Below are positions 11,006 through 21,725 of a stretch of DNA of 64,000 nt, in pieces; the first letter of the stretch is position 1, and every line of letters starts with the position of its first letter. The notes under the pieces are model-generated. The model was not told the origin of the DNA. It did no database searches and saw only the letters and a program-made list of their open reading frames with translations. The stretch is from the NCBI GenBank assembly GCA_018907035.1, contig JACCIC010000004.1, positions 3,094,001 to 3,158,000 on the forward strand. Reading direction: 5' to 3'. Both the position numbers and the translations under genes were made by a program. This stretch comes from Sycobia sp. Sy_11 (lineage: Eukaryota > Arthropoda > Insecta > Hymenoptera > Epichrysomallidae).

Positions 11006-11486
11006 ATTCCTCCATAACTGCCCTACCTCTTTCTATTTCTTTCGCTCGTATTTGTTTTTAATTAGAGAGCTTTACACTGAGAGAATAAGTAAATTCTCTC
11101 CCCTGTAGGGAGAGAACATGCTATTTTACTCCATGAGAACATAGTATTGTAAATCCTGAGTGTTTAAAATTTTTGCATTAATAAACTATTTTAACATTCC
11201 CATTTTCTATAACAAATGAATTCATTACTTAGAAAAAGTAATTTCTTTCGTTATCTGATAACTGCTTTGGGAGAATAGCGCATAACTATCATAAAACATT
11301 TTAAATCAAAGATTACTAATATATATTTCAGTTAACATGCATAATAAAAGTCATGTGTTAACTAAGGTTTGATTACATACTTTCAGTTTTAAGTATTTAA
11401 ATATGTAGTGATATGCTTTTATACCAAATATTATTTTACTATAATATTTATCTTTTATGCACTTAAATTTGTTATTATTTTTTCAG
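10377..11486. other. mask intron with (CT)n and a small hairpin
   Basis: 1110-base intron. It holds a (CT)n run at 10955-11003 and a perfect 9-bp hairpin, TTCTCTCCC (11094-11102) pairing with GGGAGAGAA (11108-11116) over a 5-base loop. No transposon was recognised. Confidence 0.6.
10955..11003. repeat. (CT)n microsatellite
   Basis: About 24 uninterrupted CT units inside a mask intron. It produces spurious Ser-Leu and Arg-Glu repeat ORFs on the two strands. Confidence 0.97.
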
Positions 11487-11675
11487 TTCCTAGTCAATAT
11501 ACCACCGGAAATTCCGCTGGAAGTTATTCCTCCAATCAGATACCTCCAGCTCCTTTTTCTTGTATGGACGTTGATTCAGAAACTGATAGTAATCACGACA
11601 CTGCACTTACTTTGGCGTGTGCAGGTGGCCATGAAGAACTTGTTGAACTTTTATTAAGCAGAGGTGCAGATATTG
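11487..11675 (+). CDS. mask: mask exon: start of second ankyrin array (repeat 1)
   Basis: Acceptor TTTTTTCAG ends at 11486 and donor GTAAGT begins at 11676; 189 bases, phase 1 to phase 1. It encodes a short linker (PSQYTTGNSAGSYSSNQ, then PAPFSCMDVDSETDSN) and the first repeat of the second array, HDTALTLACAGGHEELVELL, SRGADI. The TALTLAC helix start and LLLSRGAD turn are standard ankyrin features. The intron after it is only 82 bases. Confidence 0.93.
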
Positions 11676-11757
11676 GTAAGTTTGTTATACAATTTCCTTC
11701 GAGTTGATTTTATTTTACAACTAATTCAACTGTTTTGATAATTTATTTTAAATTTAG

Positions 11758-12123
11758 AGCATAGGGACAAAAAAGGATTTACACCATTAATATTAGCAGC
11801 TACAGCTGGACACCAAAAGGTTGTAGAAATACTTTTAAATCATGGTGCTGATATAGAAGCTCAGTCAGAAAGAACAAAGGATACACCCCTCTCTCTTGCT
11901 TGTAGTGGAGGTAGATACGAAGTAGTGGAGCTTCTACTCAATCGAGGAGCGAATAAAGAACATCGTAATGTATCGGATTATACTCCACTTAGTCTTGCAG
12001 CTAGTGGAGGATATGTTAATATTATTAAACTTCTTTTAAGTCATGGAGCAGAAATTAATTCTAGGACGGGGTCGAAATTAGGAATATCGCCACTTATGCT
12101 AGCAGCGATGAATGGACACACTG
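11758..12123 (+). CDS. mask: mask exon: ankyrin repeats 2-5
   Basis: Acceptor AAATTTAG ends at 11757; donor GTATCT begins at 12124. 366 bases, phase 1 to phase 1. It encodes repeat 2 (GFTPLILAATAGHQKVVEIL), repeat 3 (DTPLSLACSGGRYEVVELLL), repeat 4 (YTPLSLAASGGYVNIIKLLL) and the start of repeat 5 (ISPLMLAAMNGHT). Repeat 5 is completed in the next exon by AAVKLLLDMGSDINAQ. The TPLxLA and GADI/GANKEH positions are well kept, so the fold should be intact. The donor GTATCT is slightly weak. Confidence 0.94.
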
Positions 12124-12569
12124 GTATCTATGAATTATATACATTCATTTCATTTTTAGTTTACTTTATGAAAATATAAAGTAATTATTCGATTATTTAT
12201 TAAATTAGTAAGAATATTACCTGGAAGTCCTTATTCGCTAAAATGTTATAGGTTTATTTTCTTTTTAAATATATATTTTTGCTTTATATTTGAAGTATAT
12301 TCATTTTTCATCTTGTGTCCCCGACTTAAAATTTGCATTTAATTATTATTTTATGATTATGGTATTACTACAAGCATTTATCAATTTTTCTTGAATTGAA
12401 TTCTTGAACAGTCTTTACTTATGAAGGAAAGCTAACTAATTACATATTGAGAAATAATCAATACCTTTACCCCAAGTCGAACAATTACTTTTTAAAATGT
12501 ACAGTATAAAAAATGTTTCACATTTCTACTAAAAACTTGAATAAGTTTGAATAAAATTTACTTTTTCAG

Positions 12570-12724
12570 CTGCAGTAAAATTACTTTTAGATATGGGAAG
12601 TGATATCAATGCTCAAATTGAAACTAATAGGAACACTGCATTAACACTTGCATGTTTTCAAGGACGACATGAAGTTGTCAGCCTCCTTCTTGATCGTAAA
12701 GCAAATGTTGAGCACCGAGCTAAG
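12570..12724 (+). CDS. mask: mask exon: ankyrin repeats 5 (end) and 6
   Basis: Acceptor CTTTTTCAG ends at 12569; donor GTAATG begins at 12725. 155 bases, phase 1 to phase 0. It encodes AAVKLLLDMGSDINAQ (end of repeat 5) and repeat 6, NTALTLACFQGRHEVVSLLL, DRKANVEHRAK. Beyond it the intron is 6.3 kb and filled with retroelement and Helitron debris. Confidence 0.94.
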
Positions 12725-15700
12725 GTAATGTATATCGTAAATCTGTATATTCTTCATGCGACATCTGTTTCTGTATTCTTTTTATATTGAATTGTAATTT
12801 TCGTATGTTTTTATTTTGGTACATTCTAATTTAATTATTCCATTTATTCTTCGTATAGAATAAAATAAATAGCGAAAGGTTTCATGACATGTTCCATAAT
12901 TTCTAATAATCTCTTCAATAAACAGTACTGGGCGATCAGTAGTTAGTCCTGGAGTTAAGTTCTATCCAAATAAAAATATTTTTTTCTAAATGTCTCGAAA
13001 TAATTGTAATGAATTTTAAAAGATTCAATTTGGATGCCTATGTTTGAGTTGTTAATACATAACATCCAAAAGAAAAAACGAAAATTCGAGATTAATTGTT
13101 TTCTATACTTTTTAGATTGCTCTTTTCAATTGTGTGGACTGTAATTTGTTCAAAAAGGTTTTATTCTCAAAAAGTGATAAAGAATAGAAGAAAGAGTTTA
13201 TATTTTCTTTATATGTCAGTTTTACACAATGGTGGATGAAAAGTCAGTTTCCTTAGGGTTTACAGATTTCTTTCTCAAAGAAATGTAAAATACTATAAAA
13301 ATTGGTTATTCATCTACAGATAATGAAGAAACCATATTTTCGCAAAATAAGATTATGAATACATATCTATATTTAATATGCATGTTACGGAATGATTGAT
13401 ACGACACGTCAACAAGTGGTTTCAGAGCTTCTTCAGACAGACTTAGAAAGCTTTCATTTTAGCCCTATTTCCTCAATATATGAAGTCAAAGTGTTTCTTT
13501 CCGATAAATACAGGCGTACTTTACTATCTGTCATTCAGTTTCGGTAGGATGGATCTGACACCTGCTATTAACGTTTATAGCACTTGAATTGACGTATTGA
13601 ATTCGTTAGATATTGGAGCGTGTTTTCAGCTTCGTAGCCTAATTGGTTGGGTAATTTCTTACTACTTGTTTCTAGTTCTTCTGGATTAATTTTATCTTTA
13701 ATATTTACTTGACTTGTTACTATTGGCATTGTTATTAAATGATTATTTGTTAATCCGATTTTTTGCTCATAGATTAATTTACAATTCTTTCTATGTCAAG
13801 TAGCTCATTTACATAGTTTTACGGCTCTCAATTCGAATTTCTAAAGACTCTTTCAGTTCTGCGAAGTCTTTAATTTTATTTCCCTTGCACATTAATAGTA
13901 TTTTTTACTGCTGTATTACCTAATATGCAGACACGAATCATTGCCACTTGTCTTTAAACCAACTTCTTCTATGCCTTTTGTAATTTCATGTACGAATTTT
14001 TGGGAGTAATTTTTAATCTAAACAGTAATTTATGAATTTCAGGATTTTTTGAATTATAAATGTTGCTATCATCGAAAGAGAATCCTTTTCTCTATTGAAT
14101 GCATCTACTTTTCTGGTTATTTCTATTTCCTTACAACTTCTGAAGAAACAAAATTTGCCTCCAGAATTGATGACATTATGTAGACTTTTGACAACTCTTG
14201 AAGCGCAATGAAACATCATTCTTTTATCGCACCTGATAAGCTAATATAGCAGTAATCCGGCATTTGATAATATTTATTCATTTAAGAAAATGAGTACAAA
14301 TCTTGTCATAAATTAATCATAAAGGAAGGGTGTCGATCGTAGGTCGAGCCAATATATTGTTTTTCTAACCTGGGAATGTGAAGCGTATTTAAATTTTCTC
14401 CATTGGCATGGTCGAAGGTTAAAAGATTAACACTATGTGATATACACATCTTTAAACATTCATTCATTTCTCAAAAAGAACAGAAAAGATTCATATTACT
14501 AATAAATGTATTCAAATAAGAAATAAAAAAAGTATTTTTAGCTAATATATGCTTTTATTTGCCGGTTCTCTAAATATTACGTAGGTATTGAAGTTTCTTA
14601 TATTAATTTTACTTAGAATATTTTTGATATGTAGTAATTCCATAAATCGCTAACTAAATTCTAATAAGTATTTTCTGAATACATACCTACATCCATAATA
14701 ATACATGCCGTATAAGTCCATTGTTCAAATTTTGTCCCTAGCTTTTCAACGAATAAGTTTTCGTATTCTCTTTTAGGTTACAGACTTGATCACTGACATT
14801 TAATTGATTTTATATTCTATTATTTATATTGTTGATCAAGCTAGTATTTTCATCTACTACTAAGTTTGACTCTACTTTTTCTACGGGCGTATCAGATAAA
14901 TGTTGACGAGATTCTGTTGCTAACTGAATTTGATCTGCTGGATTTATATTTATACTATTAACCGTTAAGGAATCTGCAAACCTAATTTTCCAATCTGTCG
15001 CTTTTACATTTCGGATCAATTATTCTTCTTAGCTTATATTCTCGAGCACCAACCTCCAGTAAACATAGTATCTTAGTAAAGGTTCATTGAACACTTTCCA
15101 TTCTTAATTTTACTGCTAAACCTGCTTAAGAAAATAGTAATACCGATCACCTTCGCTCTACCGGAATTTCAACAACTATGATAAGTTATGATATCTAGAA
15201 TATATCTGTCCATGATAAAAGAGTTTTGTTAGATGTTTATAATAGAAAAGTGTTGCTTAGAATGTATATCCAGTCTATCCTGTTGCATCAAACGCAAACA
15301 TGATGTCTTCAAATGGAAATTTAATTACTACACTTGATAGATACCATTACGCAAATTTTTCATGAACCAGGTATACTCTTGATTATTCTGTGAAGGAGTT
15401 AAATTGTATCTTGTTTCAATGTCGCTCCATCTCATGATTCAAAGTTAGCTCTGATTTTAGTTAGCGATTCCTTTCCTCGCGGGTCAGTGGTGATGATAAC
15501 GACGATACTGCCTGTAGATACAGGGCCAAGCTGCTTTATCTTTTTTTTTTCTATTGTACAATATTTTATAATTACTATTTTTTATCTCGATTTTTTTAAA
15601 TTTCATATAGTATATTATTTTCTTGTTTTCTCCTTTTTCCATTGAATCTTTTCGCTAATGCTTGATATTTTCAAAAATTCATTGTAGACTATTGTTATAG

Positions 15701-16159
15701 AATTATAGAGCGATCATGTTTTTCAGATATATTAGCTTTTGAAATAAATTTTAAAACAATATAGTTCTACACCTTTTAGATACAATCTGTGTTAAACTAG
15801 AGTAACATAGAAACGTCCGTTTTCGAGATAATTTAGATAACTTAATTAAAATGGATTTGATTCTGTGTGTGCACACGCGCGCATGCGTGTGAAGTATGTG
15901 TATAATATATCGGAATCGGTCTCGACGTCACCGCAATCTCTACTAACTTAAAAACCACTCCTATCACCCTACCGCTCGCGGAAATCGCCCGTGTGGACAT
16001 TACTTCATATGACCACCACAGTTATACCTTTATAGAAAGATGTTTTTTGAAGGACAAGCAGCTTTATGATTATACTTTTTTCATGCATTCTAGTGCAAAA
16101 GTTGCGTACAATCTTTTTTTGGTTCTAGTAATAAGTACAGTCTCCATTTTCTTTTCAGG
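12725..16159. other. Long intron portion with possible antisense retroelement debris
   Basis: No host exon was recognised. From about 13500 to 15020 the minus strand has scattered charged, coiled-coil-like pieces (for example 14810-15019 with QIQLATESRQH), which could be decayed retroelement gag or env, but no diagnostic motif is present. 15880-15900 has a TG/CG-rich purine-pyrimidine alternating patch (TGTGTGCACACGCGCGCATG). Confidence 0.25.
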
Positions 16160-16400
16160 CCGATGTTATGGCCGATACTACTTCTATCACGCCACCTCCG
16201 AAGTACTAAATCTCGTTTAGGTTCTTAACTACGACGCGTAGGCTATATCGTCAGTATACACTATCATAGTCACCTCACTTAGAAGTGCACGCCCTAACAA
16301 GTTGTGTAGTCTATTCCAAAGCGGAGGTCCAATAACTGAATCCTGTGGCATGCCTTTAGTGATGTAAATGATTCTGCCTTTATTTCCATCATTACTACAG
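16160..16400 (-). pseudogene. R1-like non-LTR reverse transcriptase fragment
   Basis: On the minus strand a block GMPQDSVIGPPLWN (about 16310-16353) corresponds to the GVPQGSVLGPLLWN motif of R1/I-type reverse transcriptases. It is followed at the right distance by VYTDDIAYAS (16231-16262), the catalytic ADD-type motif with the first residue changed. A stop follows at once. The pieces are short and the rest of the element is unrecognisable. Confidence 0.6.
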
Positions 16401-16749
16401 GAAGTCACTAGTAGATGCTTCTGTACCCAAATATTATGCTATATATTATCTTCACATTTTGTGTAGTTAGATAAACCAGACCTAAAATCCCAGTTATTGC
16501 TACCAAGCATCGGTGCGTCAGTTTACAAAAGTAAGATTGGCCGCTGCTTTGACCTTCATATCTGGAGCTTGGATTTGTAACTTATGGAATTGTAAACCAT
16601 ATGTGCAAACTTTTGGTTCTATCTGTTTGGTCTTCGCAGATTTCGATTGGTGTATATATTGGACATCCTCCGTTAGCCTCTGGTTTTATTCTTCTTATTC
16701 GTCACCTCTGTTCATTCCAGGCCTATTGTTGTTGCAGGTGAATGTATGG

Positions 16750-16789
16750 TATCATATCATCATATCATATCATATCATATCATATCATA
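16750..16789. repeat. (ATCAT)n short tandem repeat
   Basis: Repeats of ATCAT at the left border of the Helitron-like element. They blur the exact 5' end of that element. Confidence 0.9.
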
Positions 16790-17143
16790 CTAATTTATAA
16801 AGACAAAGCGTGTTTTTGTTTGTACATGATAACCGAATTGATTGAATGATAACGAAAACCGATTGTTTTGAAATTTGACATATAGATTCTATATTATCTT
16901 GGGAAGGACATAGGTTATGTTTTTTATTGAAAATCATTTTACTTTCATCAATAAATTAAATTAATGGTTTTAACAAGCAGTTTCACCAGCGGCTACTAGG
17001 TGGCGTCTTGAATCACAAACATCAACTCAAAGTAGTCCGCTTAAAGTATTAATAACAGGCCAGCTCAAACGAATGTTATTAAAAAATTATATTTTTGTTT
17101 TTATATTAACATTATATTAACTTCAGAATTGTGACCAGAGACT

Positions 17144-17144
<1 letters not shown>

Positions 17145-17189
<45 letters not shown>
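17145..17189. repeat. Homopolymer run of 45 T
   Basis: Uninterrupted T run inside the Helitron-like element. It could be a poly(A) tail of a minus-strand retroposed sequence, but no retroposon body was recognised beside it. Confidence 0.95.
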
Positions 17190-17194
<5 letters not shown>

Positions 17195-17362
17195 ACTAAT
17201 AATTTATAATTATAAGAAACTATATAATTTAACATAAAAACACAATATCCATCATCTGCTTCAAAAATATGCTATTCGCATACCAAAATTTTGCTTGAAT
17301 TTCAGTTGGCGTCACTACGAAAATATTCGCGATATTTAATTGAAAAAACGGAAATATACGAA

Positions 17363-17370
<8 letters not shown>

Positions 17371-17408
<38 letters not shown>
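17371..17408. repeat. (TA)n microsatellite
   Basis: About 18 TA units within the Helitron-like element. Confidence 0.95.
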
Positions 17409-17413
<5 letters not shown>

Positions 17414-17489
17414 TATATTATATGTATATTATATTGTACATATTATAAATACACATTTTAAATACGGTTTTTACTGAGAAATATTATAT

Positions 17490-18028
17490 TGGCGTGTACC
17501 GGCGGTTGATTGCGATATCCCGTTACCTCAAAACGATTTCTATAGACAGGTGTGTGTTCGGATGGTAGAATGCGGTGTCCAGGTATCTCTGAATGATTTC
17601 TACCTGGAATATTGTATTTAGATCATAGAAAAAGACGTCCAGGTATGAGAAAACCAACTTCTATAGGAAGGTTCGTGTTGGGTGGTAAAATACGATATCT
17701 AGGTCGTTCCGAACGGCTTCTACGGGGAGTATTGTATTTAGTCGTTAGCAAGCGATGCTACCTTTCTCGAGACGACATCTACTGGGACTATCATGTTTAG
17801 TTGGTAGGAAACGATGTTTAGGTATGTCGGAACAACTTCTACGGGAAGTTTCGTGTTCGGATTATCGAATGCGATATCAAGGTGTTATGGAATGAGTTGT
17901 ACGGGGAGTTTCGTGTTCGGATCGTAGAATATGATGTCCAGATATTTTGGAAAGACTTCTACGGGGAGTGTCGTGTATAGTTGCTGGAAAACAATGTTGA
18001 GGTATGTTGGGATGACTTTTATAAAGAG
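17490..18028 (+). repeat. 60-bp tandem array, direct part (about nine units)
   Basis: Units recur every 59-61 bases: the TTCTAC-like block lies at 17538, 17598, 17659, 17718, 17777, 17837, 17897, 17957 and 18017. A unit reads roughly GTCCAGGTATnTnGGAA, then nGACTTCTACGGGGAG, TTTCGTGTTCGGAT, nGTAGAATnCGAT. The units differ by many substitutions but few indels, so the array is old but length-conserved. It lies inside the Helitron-like element. Confidence 0.9.
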
Positions 18029-18165
18029 ATTTGTATTCTATCATTCGAACACGCACACTCCCAGTAAGAGTCGTGCCGGGATACCTGGACGTTGTATTCT
18101 ACCTCCCCAACACAAAACTCTCTATAGCAGTCGTCCCGAGACACCTTGACATTCTTTTTTAACGG
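18029..18165 (-). repeat. 60-bp tandem array, inverted part (about two units)
   Basis: The reverse complement of this stretch carries the same unit: GTCAAGGTGTCTCGGGACGA, then GTCCAGGTATCCCGGCACGA with TGTGTTGGGGAGGTAGAATA between them. The array therefore flips orientation at about 18028. On the minus strand these units read as a 20-residue periodic peptide (NVKVSRDDCYREF, NVQVSRHDSYWE). Confidence 0.85.
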
Positions 18166-18440
18166 TGCGAGCTCGAAAGTACAGTTTTCTCCATCGAAGC
18201 CGTATTTAATATATATATATATATATATATAATATAAAATGGTCGGCAAAATATTTTTGAAGGGTGCGCTATATTGAATCAGCTTTTTATACAGAAACGC
18301 CGATAGGTAAAATAATTAATTAATTAATTATATTCTAGACTTTTATATATGTATAGTACTTTTTACTTAGACATTATTGAATTGTTTATGAAATCGGTTA
18401 AATTATTATCTCGGGCGAAGCCGAGACGGGAGATGCTAGT

Positions 18441-19029
18441 TATCTTATAAATTATTATAACTCTATTACCAGAAACTTCAGCTGAAATAAATATTTAAAG
18501 CTTAAAATCCTACTTGAATGACACTTGAAACTACTTGAAAATACTTTTATCGCTTAACATACTAGTACTGTTGATCTTCTTAAGCACATCAGTATAGCTT
18601 AAAATTATCACTGAGCGATAAACGTCTGTGATATAAGTCAATATAATCTTGACTTCTTGTAATATTAAATTCATTAAAACTTGAAGTACTTTCCATAAGA
18701 TGATTAAAACCAATAATTACTTGATTTTTCTGTAGACGTAAAATTAAAAGAAATAACAAATAATTTCAGTCAGGTAAAACTGTAAATTGATTAATAAATT
18801 TAAAGTTAAAACAAAGGAATGGATGATATAGGTTTTGAAATACAAGATAGTAGTAATAGCTATAGAAAACGATGAATGGTATATTAACTACCCACAAAAT
18901 TTTCAATATGTTAACAAATTATTTGCAATACGCTTCAAGAATTTTGCAATACTTTGGATAAATAATTGTTACTCAATATTGATTAAAAATTTGAGAGTGC
19001 AAAATAATCGTAATTTATGTCATTTTTAG
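18441..19029. other. Intronic sequence, nothing recognised
   Basis: AT-rich. It ends in the acceptor CATTTTTAG of the next mask exon. Confidence 0.4.
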
Positions 19030-19205
19030 ACTGGATTAACACCTTTGATGGAAGCTGCCAGTGGTGGATATGTCGAAGTTGGAAGAGTGCTTTTAAACAA
19101 AGGTGCAGATGTAAATGCTACACCTGTTCCTTCTTCTAGAGATACAGCATTAACAATTGCAGCGGATAAGGGTCATTGTAGATTTGTCGAACTTCTTTTA
19201 TCTAA
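19030..19205 (+). CDS. mask: mask exon: ankyrin repeats 7 and 8
   Basis: Acceptor CATTTTTAG ends at 19029; donor GTGAGT begins at 19206. 176 bases, phase 0 to phase 2. It encodes repeat 7 (GLTPLMEAASGGYVEVGRVL, LNKGADVNA), a short PVPSSR insertion, and repeat 8 (DTALTIAADKGHCRFVELLL). The last two bases AA join G of the next exon to give Lys. Confidence 0.94.
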
Positions 19206-19289
19206 GTGAGTGATATTTTAGTAATTAATACGAAGTTTAATAAATTGGTTAATAAACAAGATTTAATTTCTGTATTAAAAATGAACATT

Positions 19290-19292
<3 letters not shown>

Positions 19293-19329
<37 letters not shown>
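19293..19329. repeat. (AT)n microsatellite
   Basis: AT dinucleotide tract in the 303-base intron between the exons at 19030 and 19509. Confidence 0.95.
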
Positions 19330-19331
<2 letters not shown>

Positions 19332-19508
19332 GATTTAAATTCATTTATTATCTACTTCACAAATCGAAACTTGATATTAACATGTGAACTGTTGTAACAT
19401 ATAAATAAAAAAAATAAATACTAACAATAATATGCATTGATTCAGAGCTTAATCTATGAAATGCTATTCTATACTTTTATGAACAAATTCAGTCATTCTA
19501 ACTTTCAG

Positions 19509-19641
19509 GGGAACTCAAGTGGAAGTCAAGAATAAAAAAGGAAATAGCCCACTTTGGTTAGCAGCTAATGGAGGCCATTTGAATGTTGTAGATTTACTAT
19601 ATCACGCCGGTGCCGATATTGATTCTCAAGATAATAGAAAG
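19509..19641 (+). CDS. mask: mask exon: ankyrin repeats 8 (end) and 9
   Basis: Acceptor ACTTTCAG ends at 19508; donor GTTTGC begins at 19642. 133 bases, phase 2 to phase 0. It encodes GTQVEVKNKK (end of repeat 8) and repeat 9, NSPLWLAANGGHLNVVDLLY, HAGADIDSQDNRK. The donor GTTTGC is weaker than the others in the gene. The following intron is 8.5 kb and holds five decayed mariner or TTAA elements. Confidence 0.93.
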
Positions 19642-20674
19642 GTTTGCAGAAATTTTCCTTACTTTATTAATTAGATTATGAAAAGCTTAACGTAAGACAT
19701 ATGTAATACTGACTAACCATATACCAGTACATAATCATATATGAGATTTTTATTTTATATTACGATTTTGAAAAAAAAAATAACGATGAAAATCTTTAGT
19801 GTCCAAATTTAGAAGCTTTGAAATGTTCTCCTTCTTTGGAACTGATAAGAAAACTTCACAATCTTACTCTAATTTCATTGTTAATTTCGGCGACTGACAG
19901 ATCGACAGTTTTCGATTGGAATTATGTTTTGATGGGGTTATTCTACAATCTTCAGTCATTTTTGACCAGGAATTCGATGATAATTTTTATTTTGACCCTA
20001 CAAACGACTCCACGATAAGTACACGTGTACAAGATAATTAGATCGTGGTAAGATCAATAAGAGGATCTTACTTAGTATACAGGATAGAATATAGGATCAA
20101 TTACTTAGTGTACTAAAAAAAAACCTCTAGAAATACTCGCTAGGGAGTTTACATTTACGAAATCACTAATCACTAATCTCGTTCTAAATAAAATATCTTT
20201 TACGGAGTTAAACCAATAGCGAATAAACTAGTACTGCTTTGGTATTTACTTTTTGCGTCATCAACGAACTGGATGTAGTAGATATTATTCCCTTTGGGAT
20301 GTACAATTAGTGTGAATTCGTTTGCCTTTTTCGTTTCGGGATGCTTGGATAGTATAACCCTCCTTGACGCAGGTAATAGACAATAAAACAGGAAGATTTG
20401 CATAATACATGTTCACACTCCTTTCAGACTACTGCTCGACAATAACTCTACCTACTGTAGGAAGCATCTTTGCTAAAAGGTGGTAAAAAGAAAGAAAGAA
20501 GTTAGTAAAAAAAAGAATTTGTTAAGTTCAGACGCAATATCATTTAAGCAATACTAAACCTATATTAACTCGTAAGTTAAAGAATAAAACTCTTTAAAAC
20601 TTTAAAACTGCATAATATAATCACACAATATTATAGATATTTATTTATTGCTGCACACGATACATACGAGGTCA
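19642..20674. other. Intronic sequence, nothing recognised
   Basis: AT-rich. Short ORFs on both strands lack recognisable domains. It ends at the mariner remnant beginning near 20675. Confidence 0.35.
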
Positions 20675-21725
20675 GATAATTCGATCATGCGACCGACTTT
20701 ATCTCTCGGCTTATACTAACACTGCGAACCTGTAACTCCGCCACCGTAATAGTAAATTTGTACTCTCTCGATTGAGACCTTGACGACCCTTGTACGATCT
20801 TTTCTTCGCCAGCAGTTTAGTGCTTACAGTGTATGGTAGCGATGCTCTGAGTCGTAGTTAGGTGCTTCGGTGGCATGCCGATTTTAAAAAAGGTCGTGAG
20901 AGCGTCAATGACGAGGCGTGGAGCGGAAGGCCACTTCAACTGCAAACCGACACGAATTCACAGCGGTTCCGCGCCCTTGTTCGTCCAGACCATCGACTAA
21001 CCATTCGAATGTTGGCTGACGAGTTGAATATTAACCGGAAAACCGTTAGAAAGATAAACCGAAGATTTCGCTATGAAAAAGTTGTGCGCGAAGATGGTGC
21101 CGAAGAACCTTTCAGATGAGCAAAAAGTCCACCGAATGAACATCGCTCAAGATTGTCTCGAGCAGGTTCAAAGTGATCCTACTCTTCTCGATCGAATTAT
21201 TACGGGTGATGAAAGTTGGTTCTTTCAATATGACCACAAAACTAAACGACAAAGCCAACAGTGGCTGTCCGCTGGAGCGTCAAGGCCAAAGAAGGCGAGA
21301 ATGAGCAAGTCCAAAGTGAAAACCATGTTCATTTACTTCCTTCGACAGGAAAGGAGTGCTTCAGAAAGAGTTTGTACCATCTGGACAAACTGTAAATCAA
21401 GTATTCTACCGCAATGGGCTCAAAAAATTACGAAAAAGGATACTCAGTTTACGTCCAGAGATCGCGAACACTTGGTTCTGCATCACGACAATGCTCCCTG
21501 TCACAGTGCGTTCAGTGTCTCTCAGTGTTTGGCGTTTAAAGGCATTGCAAAATGGCTACATTTCTTAAGTAACATTTAACAGTTAATATGCTCCTACAAT
21601 TGAGCAATACACTGTGCGTTGATGGCAAGACTCTTGCTCGAAGAACCAAAAAATGTCTGCGCCACTTCGTTGTTTGGAAGTGTATAAGTCAACTAGGACT
21701 TCAACCCGTTCCAAGAGCAATATCG
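20675..21725 (+). mobile_element. Decayed mariner, family shared with 63431-64000
   Basis: The 5' part from CATGCGACCGACTTTATCTC (about 20687) matches the 5' part of the copy at the right edge of the window, but lacks about 130 bases of the region before the coding sequence that the other copy keeps. It then encodes transposase fragments. The 3' end and right TIR are not recognisable, so the limits are approximate. Confidence 0.7.
20862..21579 (+). pseudogene. mariner transposase, frameshifted
   Basis: First frame (20862-21119): WHADFKKGRESVNDEAWSGR, then LTIRMLADELNINRKTVRKI, the paired helix-turn-helix region. A frameshift near 21075 leads to KLCAKMVPKNLSDEQK, IITGDESWFFQYDHKTKRQS (first catalytic Asp) and SKVKTMFIYF. 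Another shift passes through the SERVCTIW region (in another frame EFVPSGQTVNQVFYRNGLKK), then HLVLHHDNAPCHSA (second Asp). The third Asp block is missing. The GQTVNQ and HHDNAP style places it with the FPK-type mariners rather than with Mos1. Confidence 0.8.

Larger units (their letters stand above)
16786..18439 (+). mobile_element. Non-autonomous Helitron-like element
   Basis: The right end has the Helitron signature: a 6-bp hairpin TCTCGG-GCGAAG-CCGAGA (18409-18426), nine bases, then CTAG (18436-18439) followed by T. The left part near 16803 (AAAGCGTGTTTTTGTTTGT, ACCGATTGTTTTGAAATTTG, TTGGGAAGGACATAGG) resembles the body of Helitrons common in insect genomes. A possible start is A followed by TCATACTAATTTATAAAG at 16785-16786. 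No Rep or helicase is encoded. It contains a T run, a (TA)n tract and a 60-bp tandem array. It lies in the 6.3 kb mask intron. Confidence 0.65.

Noticed and set aside
10807..11061. Open frames across the (CT)n tract
   Set aside because: Ser-Leu and Arg-Glu repeats caused by the dinucleotide; lies within a mask intron.
13500..15020. Antisense gag or env of a retroelement
   Set aside because: Charged, coiled-coil-like fragments only; no zinc knuckle, protease, RT or LTR found, so kept only as a low-confidence note.
17490..18165. CRISPR-like array
   Set aside because: Units are tandem with no distinct spacers, diverged, and the genome is eukaryotic; a minisatellite within a Helitron-like element fits better.
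21356..21568. Separate 70-codon ORF in the third frame
   Set aside because: It is the frameshifted middle part of the mariner transposase at 20862-21579 (EFVPSGQTVNQ block).
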